Below, in pieces: positions 8,254-16,840 of a stretch of 64,000 nucleotides of DNA (position 1 is the first letter of the stretch; each line of letters starts with the position of its first letter). The notes below the pieces were generated by a model. That model made no database searches and had not been told where the DNA came from. It was given only the letters and a program-made list of their open reading frames with translations. Both the position numbers and the translations under genes were made by a program. The DNA comes from Rhizobium terricola (GTDB lineage Bacteria; Pseudomonadota; Alphaproteobacteria; Rhizobiales; Rhizobiaceae): positions 1,730,649 through 1,794,648 of the forward strand of contig NZ_JABBGK010000001.1 of the NCBI RefSeq assembly GCF_012927355.1, given 5' to 3'.

Positions 8254-10277
8254 CGGGAGGAAAGCTGCCGGACGGCGGCATTCTCTATGACGGCACAGAG
8301 GAAGACGACGAGGACGTCGTTTCCGAAGGCGATTCTCCGCGCCCTGCTGCGGCGGTCGACTGGAGCGTCACGAACCTCAACGAGACCGGCCTGACTGGCG
8401 CCGACCTGATCGGCGAATTCGTCAAGCAGCTGCCCAACAGTCCCGGCGTCTATCGCATGCTGAATGCGGCCGGCGACGTGCTTTATGTCGGCAAGGCGCG
8501 CAGCCTGAAGAAGCGCGTGAGCAACTATGCCCAGGGACGCCTGCATTCCAATCGCCTGACGCGCATGGTGCGCGAGACGGCCAACATGGAATTCGTCACG
8601 ACCCGCACCGAGGTCGAGGCGCTGCTGCTCGAAGCGAATCTGATCAAGCGCTTGCGGCCGCGCTTTAACGTTCTGCTGCGCGACGACAAGAGCTTTCCCT
8701 ACATCCTCATCACCGGCGACAGCCGGGCACCGGCGATCTACAAGCACCGGGGCGCCCGCAGCCGGAAGGGCGAGTATTTCGGCCCCTTCGCCTCGGCGAC
8801 GGCGGTCGGCCGGACGATCAACTCGCTGCAGCGCGCCTTCCTGCTCAGGACCTGCACCGACAGCGTCTTCGAAAGCCGAACCCGGCCCTGCCTGCTGTTC
8901 CAGATCAAGCGCTGTTCCGCGCCGTGCACGCATGAAATCCCTGACAGCGGCTACGCCGAACTCGTACGGGAGGCCAAGGACTTCCTCTCGGGCAAGAGCC
9001 AGAACGTCAAGGCGGCGATCGCGTCGGCGATGAACGAGGCTGCCGAAGATCTCGATTTCGAGCGCGCCGCCGTCTATCGCGACCGCCTCGCGGCCCTCAG
9101 CCACGTGCAGAGCCACCAGGGGATCAATCCGGCCAGCGTCGAGGAGGCGGACGTCTTCGCCATCCATCACGAGGGCGGCCTGACCTGCATCCAGGTCTTC
9201 TTCTTCCGCGCCGGGCAGAACTGGGGCAACCAGGCCTATTTCCCCAAGGCCGACCCACAGATGACCAGCGCCGAGGTACTCAATGCCTTCCTGGCGCAAT
9301 TCTACGACGACAAGCCCTGCCCGCGGCAGATCCTGCTTTCCGAAACGATCGAGGAACAGGACCTGCTTGCAACGGCGCTGACCGAACGGGCCGGCTACAA
9401 GGTGCAGATCCTGGTGCCCCAGCGCGGCGACAAGAAGGACGTGGTCGACCACGTGGCCGGCAACGCGCGCGAGGCCCATGGGCGCAAGCTGGCCGAAACG
9501 GCCTCGCAGTCCCGGCTGCTGCAGGGTTTCGCCGAAACCTTCGGTCTTGGCTATGTGCCGCGGCGCATCGAGATCTACGACAACTCGCACATCATGGGCA
9601 CCAACGCCGTCGGCGGCATGGTGGTCGCGGGACCCGAAGGCTTCGTCAAGGGTCAGTACCGCAAGTTCAACATCCGCTCGACCGACATCACCCCCGGGGA
9701 CGACTTCGGCATGATGCGCGAGGTGATGACGCGGCGGTTCTCGCGTCTCCTCAAGGAGGAAGGCAAGCCTGACCGCAGCGTCGCGCCCGACGATTCGGCC
9801 GAAGCGGCCTTTCCGGCCTGGCCCGATGTCATCCTGATCGACGGTGGCCAGGGGCAGATGACGGCCGTCAGGGCCATTCTCGACGAACTCGGGATTTCCG
9901 ACTGCGTGAGCGCCATCGGTGTCGCCAAGGGCGTCGACCGCGACGCCGGGCGCGAGCGGTTCTTCGCGCTCGGCAAGCCGGATTTCACCCTGCCGCCGCG
10001 CGATCCGGTGCTCTACTTCATCCAGCGCCTGCGCGACGAGGCCCATCGCTTCGCCATCGGTTCGCATCGCGCACGCCGCAAGAAGGAGATGGTCAAGAAC
10101 CCGCTCGACGAGATCTCCGGCATCGGGCCGACGCGCAAGCGTGCGCTCCTCCAGCATTTCGGCACGGCGAAGGCCGTCTCGCGGGCCGCAGTTTCCGACC
10201 TGACCGCGGTCGAAGGCATATCCGAGGCGGTCGCCAAGCTGATTTACAACCACTTTCACGAAAACGCCGCAGATTGA
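8250..10277 (+). CDS. uvrC: excinuclease ABC subunit C
   Basis: UvrC makes the 3' and 5' incisions around DNA lesions together with UvrB. The 675-residue protein has a GIY-YIG nuclease domain ([19 protein letters not shown], around residue 70), a UvrB-interaction UVR segment ([17 protein letters not shown]), the RNase H-like C-terminal endonuclease domain ([16 protein letters not shown]) and a tandem helix-hairpin-helix end ([17 protein letters not shown]). The ~50-residue acidic N-terminal extension before the GIY-YIG domain is longer than in E. coli but common in alphaproteobacteria. Confidence 0.97.
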   Translation: MTGGKLPDGGILYDGTEEDDEDVVSEGDSPRPAAAVDWSVTNLNETGLTGADLIGEFVKQLPNSPGVYRMLNAAGDVLYVGKARSLKKRVSNYAQGRLHSNRLTRMVRETANMEFVTTRTEVEALLLEANLIKRLRPRFNVLLRDDKSFPYILITGDSRAPAIYKHRGARSRKGEYFGPFASATAVGRTINSLQRAFLLRTCTDSVFESRTRPCLLFQIKRCSAPCTHEIPDSGYAELVREAKDFLSGKSQNVKAAIASAMNEAAEDLDFERAAVYRDRLAALSHVQSHQGINPASVEEADVFAIHHEGGLTCIQVFFFRAGQNWGNQAYFPKADPQMTSAEVLNAFLAQFYDDKPCPRQILLSETIEEQDLLATALTERAGYKVQILVPQRGDKKDVVDHVAGNAREAHGRKLAETASQSRLLQGFAETFGLGYVPRRIEIYDNSHIMGTNAVGGMVVAGPEGFVKGQYRKFNIRSTDITPGDDFGMMREVMTRRFSRLLKEEGKPDRSVAPDDSAEAAFPAWPDVILIDGGQGQMTAVRAILDELGISDCVSAIGVAKGVDRDAGRERFFALGKPDFTLPPRDPVLYFIQRLRDEAHRFAIGSHRARRKKEMVKNPLDEISGIGPTRKRALLQHFGTAKAVSRAAVSDLTAVEGISEAVAKLIYNHFHENAAD

Positions 10278-10334
10278 CGTAAGGAAGGGCGACTTCCCGG
10301 CGGGAAACCTTAAAGACAATTAAGAAAAGTTGTG

Positions 10335-10364
10335 TTGACGGTCGCGACGGGAAACCGTCATCTA
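10335..10364 (+). promoter_or_regulatory. candidate pgsA promoter
   Basis: TTGACG at 10335-10340 is a good -35 hexamer, followed after 17-18 bases by a weak CATCTA-type -10. It lies ~30 bases before the pgsA start in the gap after uvrC. Confidence 0.35.
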
Positions 10365-10394
10365 CAGTCCAAATCATTTGACAGACAGGGCATC

Positions 10395-10976
10395 ATGGCT
10401 TCGCGCGCTTACAACATTCCCAATCTCCTCACCTATGCCCGCATCGTCGCCGTGCCGCTGATCGTCGTGTGCTTCTTTATCGAGGGGAAGCTCGAGAGCT
10501 CGGATTTTGCCCGCTGGACCGGTTTGTGGCTGTTCATCATCGCCTCGATCACCGACTATCTCGACGGCTATCTCGCCCGTATCTGGAACCAGACGTCCAA
10601 TATCGGCAAGATGCTCGACCCGATCGCCGACAAGCTGCTGGTCGCCTCCGTGCTGCTGCTGATGGCCGCCGACGGGACGATTGCCGGCTGGTCGCTGTGG
10701 GCCGCGATCACCATCCTGTGCCGCGAGATCCTCGTCTCGGGCCTGCGTGAATATCTCGCCGCCCTCAAGGTTCCCGTTCCGGTCACCCGCATCGCCAAGT
10801 GGAAGACGACCGCGCAGATGTTTGCACTCGCCTTCCTGTTGGCGGGGCCTGCCGGTGACAAGGTGCTGCCCTACACCACCGAAATCGGCATCTCGCTGTT
10901 GTGGATCGCCGCCCTCCTGACCATCTACACCGGCTATGACTACTTCCGCGCCGGCCTGAAGCACATGGTGGACTGA
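10395..10976 (+). CDS. pgsA: CDP-diacylglycerol--glycerol-3-phosphate 3-phosphatidyltransferase
   Basis: PgsA makes phosphatidylglycerol phosphate in the inner membrane, the committed step to phosphatidylglycerol and cardiolipin. The 193-residue protein has the full CDP-alcohol phosphatidyltransferase motif: DGYLAR, then eight residues, then GKMLDPIADK (DGX2ARX8GX3DX3D). About five hydrophobic segments are visible. The start MASRAYNIPNLLTYAR at 10395 matches the family N-terminus. It is separated from moaD by a single base, so the two are co-transcribed. Confidence 0.96.
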   Translation: MASRAYNIPNLLTYARIVAVPLIVVCFFIEGKLESSDFARWTGLWLFIIASITDYLDGYLARIWNQTSNIGKMLDPIADKLLVASVLLLMAADGTIAGWSLWAAITILCREILVSGLREYLAALKVPVPVTRIAKWKTTAQMFALAFLLAGPAGDKVLPYTTEIGISLLWIAALLTIYTGYDYFRAGLKHMVD

Positions 10977-10977
10977 G

Positions 10978-11232
10978 ATGGTGAAGCTCGTCTATTTCGC
11001 CTGGGTGCGCGAGCGGATCGGCAAGGGCGAGGAAGAACTTGAGCTTCCGCCGGAGGTGAAGACTGCGGGCGACCTGATCGCCCATCTCGCCACACTGGGC
11101 GAGGAATACGAGAACGCGCTGCAGTTTCCGAAGGCGATCCGGGTTGCGATCAACCAGGAACATGTCGAGCATGACGAGCCGATTGCAGGCGCCCGCGAGA
11201 TCGGCCTTTTCCCGCCGATGACGGGCGGCTGA
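10978..11232 (+). CDS. moaD: molybdopterin synthase sulfur carrier subunit
   Basis: This 84-residue ubiquitin-fold protein ends in the Gly-Gly tail (FPPMTGG) that is adenylated and converted to a thiocarboxylate for molybdopterin synthesis. The segment VRVAINQEHV and the C-terminal VALFPPxxGG-like end are typical MoaD. It begins one base after the pgsA stop and is followed 87 bases later by moaE, its partner subunit. Confidence 0.95.
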   Translation: MVKLVYFAWVRERIGKGEEELELPPEVKTAGDLIAHLATLGEEYENALQFPKAIRVAINQEHVEHDEPIAGAREIGLFPPMTGG

Positions 11233-11319
11233 ACGGATGCGGCCGGAAAGCCCGTCTGTTCCGGTTCGTGGTAGCACGCCGGTTGCACTGCGACGCGACA
11301 AGACCGGAGGATTTCAGAG

Positions 11320-11781
11320 ATGACCCCGCTCACCGTTCGCGTCCAGTCAGAGGATTTCGACCTTTCCGGAGAAAGCCGGACACTGACCGAAGGGCGCGCC
11401 GATGTCGGTGCCGTGGTCTCTTTCGTCGGCCTTTGCCGCGACGAGGCGGGCTCACTCTCCGCCCTTGAACTCGAGCACTATCCCGGCATGGCGGAAGCCG
11501 AGATCCGCCGTATCGGCGAGACCGCCATCTCCCGTTTCGGCCTCCTTGGCCTGACCGCCATCCACCGCCACGGCAAAATAGCGCCGGGCGAGCAGATCGT
11601 GCTGGTCATCGCCACGGCACCTCATCGTCAGGCGGCCTTTGACGGCGCCAACTTCATGATGGACTACCTGAAGACCTCGGCACCCTTCTGGAAGAAGGAG
11701 CACCGAAAGGATGGCTCCAGCGGCGACTGGGTCTCGGCCAAGGATGCCGACGACCGCGCGCGCGACCGCTGGATGGACTGA
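11320..11781 (+). CDS. moaE: molybdopterin synthase catalytic subunit
   Basis: MoaE transfers sulfur from MoaD thiocarboxylate to precursor Z. The 153-residue protein shows VSFVGLCRDE near the N-terminus, AIHRHGKIAPGEQIVLV, APHRQAAFDGANFMMDYLKTSAPFWKKE, including the Lys in the KTSAPFWKKE block that is essential in the family. GGAGG at 11307-11311 precedes the ATG. It supplies cofactor for molybdoenzymes such as the one at 1433-3547. Confidence 0.96.
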   Translation: MTPLTVRVQSEDFDLSGESRTLTEGRADVGAVVSFVGLCRDEAGSLSALELEHYPGMAEAEIRRIGETAISRFGLLGLTAIHRHGKIAPGEQIVLVIATAPHRQAAFDGANFMMDYLKTSAPFWKKEHRKDGSSGDWVSAKDADDRARDRWMD

Positions 11782-11787
11782 GCCCGG

Positions 11788-12537
11788 CTACATTCGATAG
11801 ATGTAAAGCCGCGTCTTGCGGCCGTCGTTGACGTCGACCATCGCATAGGGCGGCTGGTCCGGTACCGCGAAACTGTTGCTGACGAAGAGCGTGCCCGGTC
11901 GCATCTCGGCCTTGGCCTTGGCGAACATCTTCGGCATCGGCACCGGCGACAGGAAGCAGTAGACGACGTCGTGAGCCGAAAGGTTCTCGTCCCATATGTT
12001 GCGATAGACGAATTCGGCGTTCGGTAGATTCTGAAATCTCAACCTCAGCTTGGAAGCCAGGTAGACGAGAGGCGCGGTTTCGACGCCCCGGACACGCAGC
12101 TTCGGATGGGTGCGGGCCAGGAAGGTCACGACTCCACCCATGCCGCTGCCGAGGTCGACGAAGGACTTTGCGCCGTGGTCGGCGACGATCCCGCTCAAGG
12201 AACGCCAGGTCTTGCGGTTGGTGAGATAGAGCGGCACCTGTTCGGAGGCGCTGTTCCAGTAGATCAGCGCACAGACCGCGAAGGCCGCGAGATAGGCCCA
12301 GGCCGGGACGACGGCGTTGAAGGCGACGGCGAGCGGAAGAAGGATCTGGATCGGGATCCAGAAGGCCGACAGGCCGAGAAGCCTGCCCAGCAGCGCCGCG
12401 GCAAGGCCCTGGGCAACCAGCAGAAGCGGCCCGGCAACGGGAAGATATGGCCGAAGATAGAGCACGAGCGCTAGGACCAACCCTTGCGACAGGGCCACCT
12501 TCAGCCAGGGAAACAACTGCCGGCGAATGCTGTTCAT
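11788..12537 (-). CDS. membrane-anchored class I SAM-dependent methyltransferase
   Basis: The ~249-residue product has two to four hydrophobic segments in its first ~100 residues (VALSQGLVLALVLYL, LLVAQGLAAALLG, ILLPLAVAFNAVV, YLAAFAVCALIYW) and a C-terminal Rossmann methyltransferase domain with FVDLGSGMGGVV as SAM motif I and RGVETAPL as the acidic loop. The start is uncertain. MNSIRRQL at 12537 is chosen, and an in-frame ATG at 12600 would add 21 residues. Its 3' end is convergent with moaE, 6 bases away. The substrate is unknown, and a membrane lipid or membrane-proximal substrate is an inference from the anchor. Confidence 0.75.
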   Translation of the reverse strand: MNSIRRQLFPWLKVALSQGLVLALVLYLRPYLPVAGPLLLVAQGLAAALLGRLLGLSAFWIPIQILLPLAVAFNAVVPAWAYLAAFAVCALIYWNSASEQVPLYLTNRKTWRSLSGIVADHGAKSFVDLGSGMGGVVTFLARTHPKLRVRGVETAPLVYLASKLRLRFQNLPNAEFVYRNIWDENLSAHDVVYCFLSPVPMPKMFAKAKAEMRPGTLFVSNSFAVPDQPPYAMVDVNDGRKTRLYIYRM

Positions 12538-12688
12538 GGCGTCCGTTGCGCTTTGATGGTGTCTGGTCACGGACCGGCTCGACCGGTTCTTCTCCGACAT
12601 AAAGCGCGCGGCACTGCCGCCGTCAATCGCATCCCCCTCCACTCTCCACGGGAATGCGCCACGCCTGCCTACAATCCGGCGTCTGACC

Positions 12689-13582
12689 TCAGATCCGAGC
12701 CTCGCGGCGGAAGAGGACGGCCAGCAGGATCAGTACCGAGAAGAGCGCGACGTCGCGCCAGACCAGGGGAAGATAGGAGCTCCAGAAGGTTTCCGCGGCC
12801 CCGTAGCACGCGGCCCCCAGAGCCGATCGCAGCGGCACCGCATAGCCGCCGATTGCGGCGACCAGTACGACCTTCAGGCCGAACATCATGCCGGACGAAA
12901 AATCCATCGTGCCGTAGTAGGAGGTGGCGAGCACGCCGCACACCGTCGCGACGAGTGCGGCCGAGAGGTAGGACAAGGTGAACACGGCATCGGAGTCGAT
13001 GCCCGTGAGCCGGGCCGCATCCGGATCGTCGGCCACAGCACGCCACACTCGCCCGGCCCGTGTGCTCTCCAGCAGAAGATGGCCGATGACGACGAGGCAG
13101 GCCATGATTGCCGCATTGCCGATCTGGATCACGGTCAGCCCCACCTCGAAAGCGCCCTGCCGAAGGAAGATGATCCGGGCGTTGAGGAAGGGCGACAACC
13201 AGAGTTCGCGGCTGTCCATGGCCAGGCGCATGGTCTCGGAGAGCAGGATCAGCAGGGCGAGCGACGCGACGATGACCGCGTTGGGCGAATGCCTGTGCAA
13301 GGGCCGCATCACGTATCGCGCGATGCCGGCTGCGGTCACCAGCGTGTAAAGCAGGGACAGGGCGGCCGCGAGTGCGAGCGCCGCCGGCAGGATGAGAAGC
13401 AGGCGATCCCAGGCGAACTGGGCAAACAGCAGGAAGACCTGACCGGAAAAGGCGAAGAGCGCGCCGTAGGTGATATCGGGGCGGCGCGTCATGCCGAAGA
13501 TCAGCGCATAGCCGAAGGCCAGCGCCCCATAAAGCGCGGCGATCGGCACGGCATTCACGAGTTGCTGCGCAAGATAGATCAT
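12689..13582 (-). CDS. orphan LivH-type branched-chain amino acid ABC permease
   Basis: This ~297-residue protein has eight or so transmembrane segments and the LivH family layout (AALYGALAFGYALIFGMTRRPDITYGALFAFSG at the N-terminus, RPLHRHSP, then RVWRAVADDPDAARLTGID, the EAA-like loop that contacts the ATPase). The start at 13582 is preferred because GGAGG lies 5 bases before it on the minus strand. ATGs at 13600 and 13585 also exist. No LivM, LivG, LivF or binding protein is nearby, so it must borrow partners or act alone. It diverges from a CGNR regulator across a strong inverted repeat. Confidence 0.85.
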   Translation of the reverse strand: MIYLAQQLVNAVPIAALYGALAFGYALIFGMTRRPDITYGALFAFSGQVFLLFAQFAWDRLLLILPAALALAAALSLLYTLVTAAGIARYVMRPLHRHSPNAVIVASLALLILLSETMRLAMDSRELWLSPFLNARIIFLRQGAFEVGLTVIQIGNAAIMACLVVIGHLLLESTRAGRVWRAVADDPDAARLTGIDSDAVFTLSYLSAALVATVCGVLATSYYGTMDFSSGMMFGLKVVLVAAIGGYAVPLRSALGAACYGAAETFWSSYLPLVWRDVALFSVLILLAVLFRREARI

Positions 13583-13601
13583 CATCGCCTCCGCGCGCAT
13601 T

Positions 13602-13635
13602 TTATAACTGGTAAAAACCGTTTTGCCAGTTATAA
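13602..13635. promoter_or_regulatory. 10-bp inverted repeat, probable shared operator of permease and CGNR regulator
   Basis: TTATAACTGG (13602-13611) and CCAGTTATAA (13626-13635) form a perfect inverted repeat with a 14-base spacer that itself contains AAAA and TTTT. The right arm contains TATAAT (13631-13636), a consensus -10 for the plus-strand regulator, only 6 bases before its ATG. The left arm reads TATAAA on the minus strand toward the permease. The layout fits an autoregulatory operator that also controls the permease. Confidence 0.65.
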
Positions 13636-13642
13636 TTTCATC

Positions 13643-14194
13643 ATGACCTTTTCATGGACACCCCATCGTTTCGCCGGGGGCGCGCTTGCGCTCGATGTCG
13701 CCAACAGCGTGATCCTGCGCTTCGACGATACGCGACGCATCGACCGTTTCTCCGAGCGCGAACAACTGCGGGCGTTTCCCGCCGCGGCCGAGGCGTTCTC
13801 CGCCGAACGGGCGCTCTTCGGCCGACTGGAACCTGTCACCGAGGAGAACACCGAGGGTTTCATCCGCCTGCGCGAAGCGATCGACCGGCATTTTCGCGCC
13901 AAGGTGGCCGGACTGGATGACCGAACTAGCCTCGCCGACCTGCTCGATGCGACCGCCGCCATGCTGCGGGCTGCAGGATCGGAAACCGCACTGGAGGCGG
14001 CCGTCGCCCATTCCGCCCTCCGGCTCATCTCGATGCCGGAGGAGGATCGCCTGAAGATCTGCGGCAATTGCGGATGGCTGTTTCTCGACAAGAGCCGTAA
14101 CCGGAGCCGCACCTGGTGCGACATGGCGGTGTGCGGCAACCGCATGAAGGCGCACCGCCACTATCAGCGCAGCCGCAAGGAGGGCACGCAATGA
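13643..14194 (+). CDS. CGNR zinc-finger/ABATE-domain transcriptional regulator
   Basis: This 183-residue protein has an N-terminal ABATE-like ligand-binding region (GGALALDVANSVILRF) and a C-terminal CGNR zinc finger (CGNCGWLFLD, then WCDMAVCGNRMKAHRHYQR), with four Cys residues for zinc and basic residues for DNA binding. Such proteins are small one-component regulators in soil bacteria. It is transcribed away from an orphan LivH permease, with the operator-like repeat at 13602-13635 between them. Its stop overlaps the lipoprotein gene by 4 bases. With TATAAT 6 bases before the ATG, the transcript may be almost leaderless. Confidence 0.85.
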   Translation: MTFSWTPHRFAGGALALDVANSVILRFDDTRRIDRFSEREQLRAFPAAAEAFSAERALFGRLEPVTEENTEGFIRLREAIDRHFRAKVAGLDDRTSLADLLDATAAMLRAAGSETALEAAVAHSALRLISMPEEDRLKICGNCGWLFLDKSRNRSRTWCDMAVCGNRMKAHRHYQRSRKEGTQ

Positions 14195-14700
14195 CGAAGG
14201 GCCGGAACATGCTGTCGCTCGTCCTTGTTCTCCTGGTGCTTTCGGGCTGTCAGCGCGAGGATGCGGAAAAGCCGCTGGTCGTCTCCGGCAAGGTGTTCAT
14301 CTTCAACTACCGCGTGGCCCAGGCAACGGCCGTGATCACGCTGGCACGTAACGGCACGCTGCCTGACGACAGCTATGTGGAGACGACGTTCGAGAATCCG
14401 GCGGGCGGCGCACCCCATGTGACGAAGTCGAGGATCTTCCCCTTCTGGAAGAAGGTCACGCTCGAAAGTCCGCCGATGCGCTGCGTGCGCAAGGACCACC
14501 CTTACGCGGTGTCGATCCGGATCGTCGACGGCGGCGGACGGCAGTTGCAGGCTATCGACACGACCGTCGTCTCAAGCCTCGACCAATCCATCCTACCGAC
14601 GAAACCGCTGGTGATCGGGCCGGTCTACACCAAGAACCCGGAGGTTTTCAAAGTCGATGGCAGCGTCGATTACGCTCAGGACACCGCCTGCCCGAAATGA
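14191..14700 (+). CDS. putative lipoprotein
   Basis: The 169-residue product begins MTKGRNMLSLVLVLLVLSGC, a type II signal peptide with a good lipobox (LSGC), so Cys-20 would be lipidated. The rest appears to be a beta-rich extracytoplasmic domain (VVSGKVFIFNYRVAQATAVITLARNG). No family is recognised. It overlaps the CGNR regulator by 4 bases (ATGA) and so shares its transcript. It may work with the divergent permease, but that is only positional inference. Confidence 0.75.
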   Translation: MTKGRNMLSLVLVLLVLSGCQREDAEKPLVVSGKVFIFNYRVAQATAVITLARNGTLPDDSYVETTFENPAGGAPHVTKSRIFPFWKKVTLESPPMRCVRKDHPYAVSIRIVDGGGRQLQAIDTTVVSSLDQSILPTKPLVIGPVYTKNPEVFKVDGSVDYAQDTACPK

Positions 14701-14703
14701 AAA

Positions 14704-14727
14704 AACCGGGGCCTCTCGACCCCGGTT
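14704..14727. terminator. bidirectional terminator
   Basis: AACCGGGG and CCCCGGTT form an 8-bp stem with an 8-base loop. On the minus strand it is followed by six T, making a strong terminator for ndk. On the plus strand the T-run is interrupted (TTCTTT), making a weaker one for the lipoprotein gene. Confidence 0.85.
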
Positions 14728-14773
14728 CTTTCAATATTCGCAAGGCCTTGAGAGGCCCCGCTCAAAGCCTGAT

Positions 14774-15196
14774 TCAGCCGACGATTTCGGTGTCCGCGAA
14801 CCAGTACTTGATTTCCTGGGCAGCGGTTTCCGGGGCGTCCGAACCGTGAACCGAGTTCTCGCCGATCGACAGGGCGAACTGCTTGCGGATCGTGCCTTCG
14901 GCGGCCTGGGCCGGGTTGGTGGCGCCCATGATCTCGCGGTTCTTGAGGATGGCGTTTTCGCCTTCGAGGACCTGAACGATGGTCGGGCCCGAGGTCATTC
15001 CTTCAACCAGTTCGCCGAAGAAGGGACGTTCCTTGTGAACGGCGTAGAAGCCTTCAGCTTCGCGCTTGCTCATCCAGACGCGCTTGGAGGCGACGACGCG
15101 CAGGCCGTTGTCCTCGAAAACCTTGGTGATGGCGCCCGTCAGGTTGCGCTTCGTTGCGTCCGGCTTGATCATCGAAAAGGTGCGTTCAATCGCCAT
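14774..15196 (-). CDS. ndk: nucleoside diphosphate kinase
   Basis: Ndk balances NTP pools by phosphate transfer through an active-site histidine. The 140-residue protein has [11 protein letters not shown] near the N-terminus and the signature [10 protein letters not shown] with the phosphorylated His. Length matches the family exactly. It stands alone and ends at the terminator at 14704-14727. Confidence 0.98.
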   Translation of the reverse strand: MAIERTFSMIKPDATKRNLTGAITKVFEDNGLRVVASKRVWMSKREAEGFYAVHKERPFFGELVEGMTSGPTIVQVLEGENAILKNREIMGATNPAQAAEGTIRKQFALSIGENSVHGSDAPETAAQEIKYWFADTEIVG

Positions 15197-15367
15197 CGGT
15201 GTAGTCCTTTTGTCTTATGGGAAAGTGGGCGGTTTCTACCCGCCTCAAGCCCTGAAAACAAGGGGTGTGGACGAATTTCACGCCAGCGTCATACTATTCG
15301 CCGCCATCCGGCGGCAATGCCGGCCGAACGACGGCAATTACGACAGGCCAGCCAACGGGAGCAGTCC

Positions 15368-16228
15368 ATGCAGAGGTTTTCCGAGAGTGCGCAGCGCTCC
15401 TTGCGCGCATTGCCCGAGCTCGCCGTTCATTGCTCGATCCTGCAGGCATCAACGGGCCAGTTCCGGCAGTTTCTGATCGACCAGCCGGCCATCATCCTTG
15501 TTCGCCATGGATGGAAGCGGGTCCTGACTGAGCAGGCAGAAGTGACGGCACGCCCCGGCGAGGCGATCTTCCTGCCGCAGGGCCTGGAATGCACGGTGAT
15601 CAACGGAACCGGCGAAACCGGCGCCTATCATTCCGACGCCTATGCGCTCGCGTCGGGGCTCGTGGCGCTTTATGCCGATCCGAGCCTCAAGCCGACCGGC
15701 GAGCCGACCTTGCTCGAACCGGATCAGGGGCTGCTGGGCGCACTCGACCGCGCGGGCCAGACGATCGCGCAAGGGGCGAAGACGGACACCTCAGTGCATC
15801 GCCATGTTCTCGGCGAACTGGTCATCCGGCTGCAGGCGGTCGGCATCGGCCTTCTGCCCGACAGCCGCGAGAGCCTCGCACTGCGCATCCGGGAACTGGT
15901 GCGCACCGATCTCGCAGCAGACTGGCCGGCAGGCAAGGTTGCCCATGCGGTCGGCATGAGCGAGCCGACGCTGCGGCGCAAGCTTGCGCTCCTCGGAACG
16001 AACCTCACCGACATCATAGCGGATGTGCGGATGAGCGCAGCCCTCGGGCTGCTGCAGGCGACGGAACTGCCGATCAACCGGATCGCCCTCGATGTCGGTT
16101 ATGAATCCGCCTCGAAGTTCGCGGCCAGGTTCCGGGCCCGGTTCGGCCTCTCGCCCCGCGATATCCGCGTCCCGGGGGATGAGCGCTCCGGAGCAGACTT
16201 CGAGCGTCCCAGAGCCGCGGCGGAGTGA
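15368..16228 (+). CDS. AraC-family transcriptional regulator
   Basis: The 286-residue protein has an N-terminal cupin-like sensor domain (TARPGEAIFLPQGLECTVING) and a C-terminal AraC double helix-turn-helix (LAADWPAGKVAHAVGMSEPTLRRKL, then INRIALDVGYESASKFAARFRARFGLSPRDIR). GGGAG at 15357-15361 lies 6 bases before the ATG and fixes the start. It is followed in the same direction by the YbhB-like gene 42 bases on, which it may control. Effector unknown. Confidence 0.9.
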   Translation: MQRFSESAQRSLRALPELAVHCSILQASTGQFRQFLIDQPAIILVRHGWKRVLTEQAEVTARPGEAIFLPQGLECTVINGTGETGAYHSDAYALASGLVALYADPSLKPTGEPTLLEPDQGLLGALDRAGQTIAQGAKTDTSVHRHVLGELVIRLQAVGIGLLPDSRESLALRIRELVRTDLAADWPAGKVAHAVGMSEPTLRRKLALLGTNLTDIIADVRMSAALGLLQATELPINRIALDVGYESASKFAARFRARFGLSPRDIRVPGDERSGADFERPRAAAE

Positions 16229-16270
16229 TCCTGGGACTAGTCTCGGGCTCCAGATCGAAAGGAGCCCAGC

Positions 16271-16819
16271 ATGTCATTCAAAACCTTCATTGCGGTCGCG
16301 GGACTGACCACACTCTGCAGCGTCCCTGTGTTCGCGGCCGACTTCACGCTTGCAAGCCCCGACATCACCGACGGCGGCAGGCTCGGCGAGGCACAGGTCG
16401 CCAACGCGTTCGGCTGCGCAGGCAAGAACGTGTCGCCGGCGCTTACGTGGCAGAATGCGCCGGCCGGCACCAGGAGCTTCGCCGTCAGCGCCTATGATCC
16501 CGATGCGCCGACCGGTTCCGGCTTCTGGCATTGGGTGATGTTCAACATCCCGGCAGACACCGCCGGACTTGCGGCGGGCATCACGCCCGACAGCGGCGCG
16601 CCGAAAGGAGCGGTTCAGAGCCGGGCCGATGCCGGCTTCGCCAGCTATCTCGGCGCCTGCCCGCCCCCGGGCCAGTCCCACCGCTACGTCTTCACCGTCA
16701 CGGCGCTGTCGGTCGACAAGCTGGAACTCGACCAGAACGCAAGCGGCGCTCTCATCGGTTTCATGACGAACGCAAACGCGCTCGCCAAGGCGTCGATCAC
16801 CGTCACCTACGGCCGCTAA
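16271..16819 (+). CDS. YbhB/YbcL (PEBP/Raf kinase inhibitor-like) secreted protein
   Basis: This 182-residue protein has a signal peptide (MSFKTFIAVAGLTTLCSVPVFA) and then the PEBP fold signatures NVSPALTWQNAPAGTRSFAVSAYDPDAPTG and GFWHWVMFNIP, with the conserved DPDAP and H residues of the ligand pocket. Bacterial family members are periplasmic proteins of poorly defined function. GGAG six bases before the ATG supports the start. Confidence 0.92.
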   Translation: MSFKTFIAVAGLTTLCSVPVFAADFTLASPDITDGGRLGEAQVANAFGCAGKNVSPALTWQNAPAGTRSFAVSAYDPDAPTGSGFWHWVMFNIPADTAGLAAGITPDSGAPKGAVQSRADAGFASYLGACPPPGQSHRYVFTVTALSVDKLELDQNASGALIGFMTNANALAKASITVTYGR

Positions 16820-16840
16820 GCCGACCCGGTCCGGCGTTTC

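Noticed and set aside
7986..10319. 777-codon open frame antisense to uvrC
   Set aside because: It mirrors the codon structure of uvrC in a high-GC genome, has no recognisable domain, and uvrC is unmistakable on the other strand.
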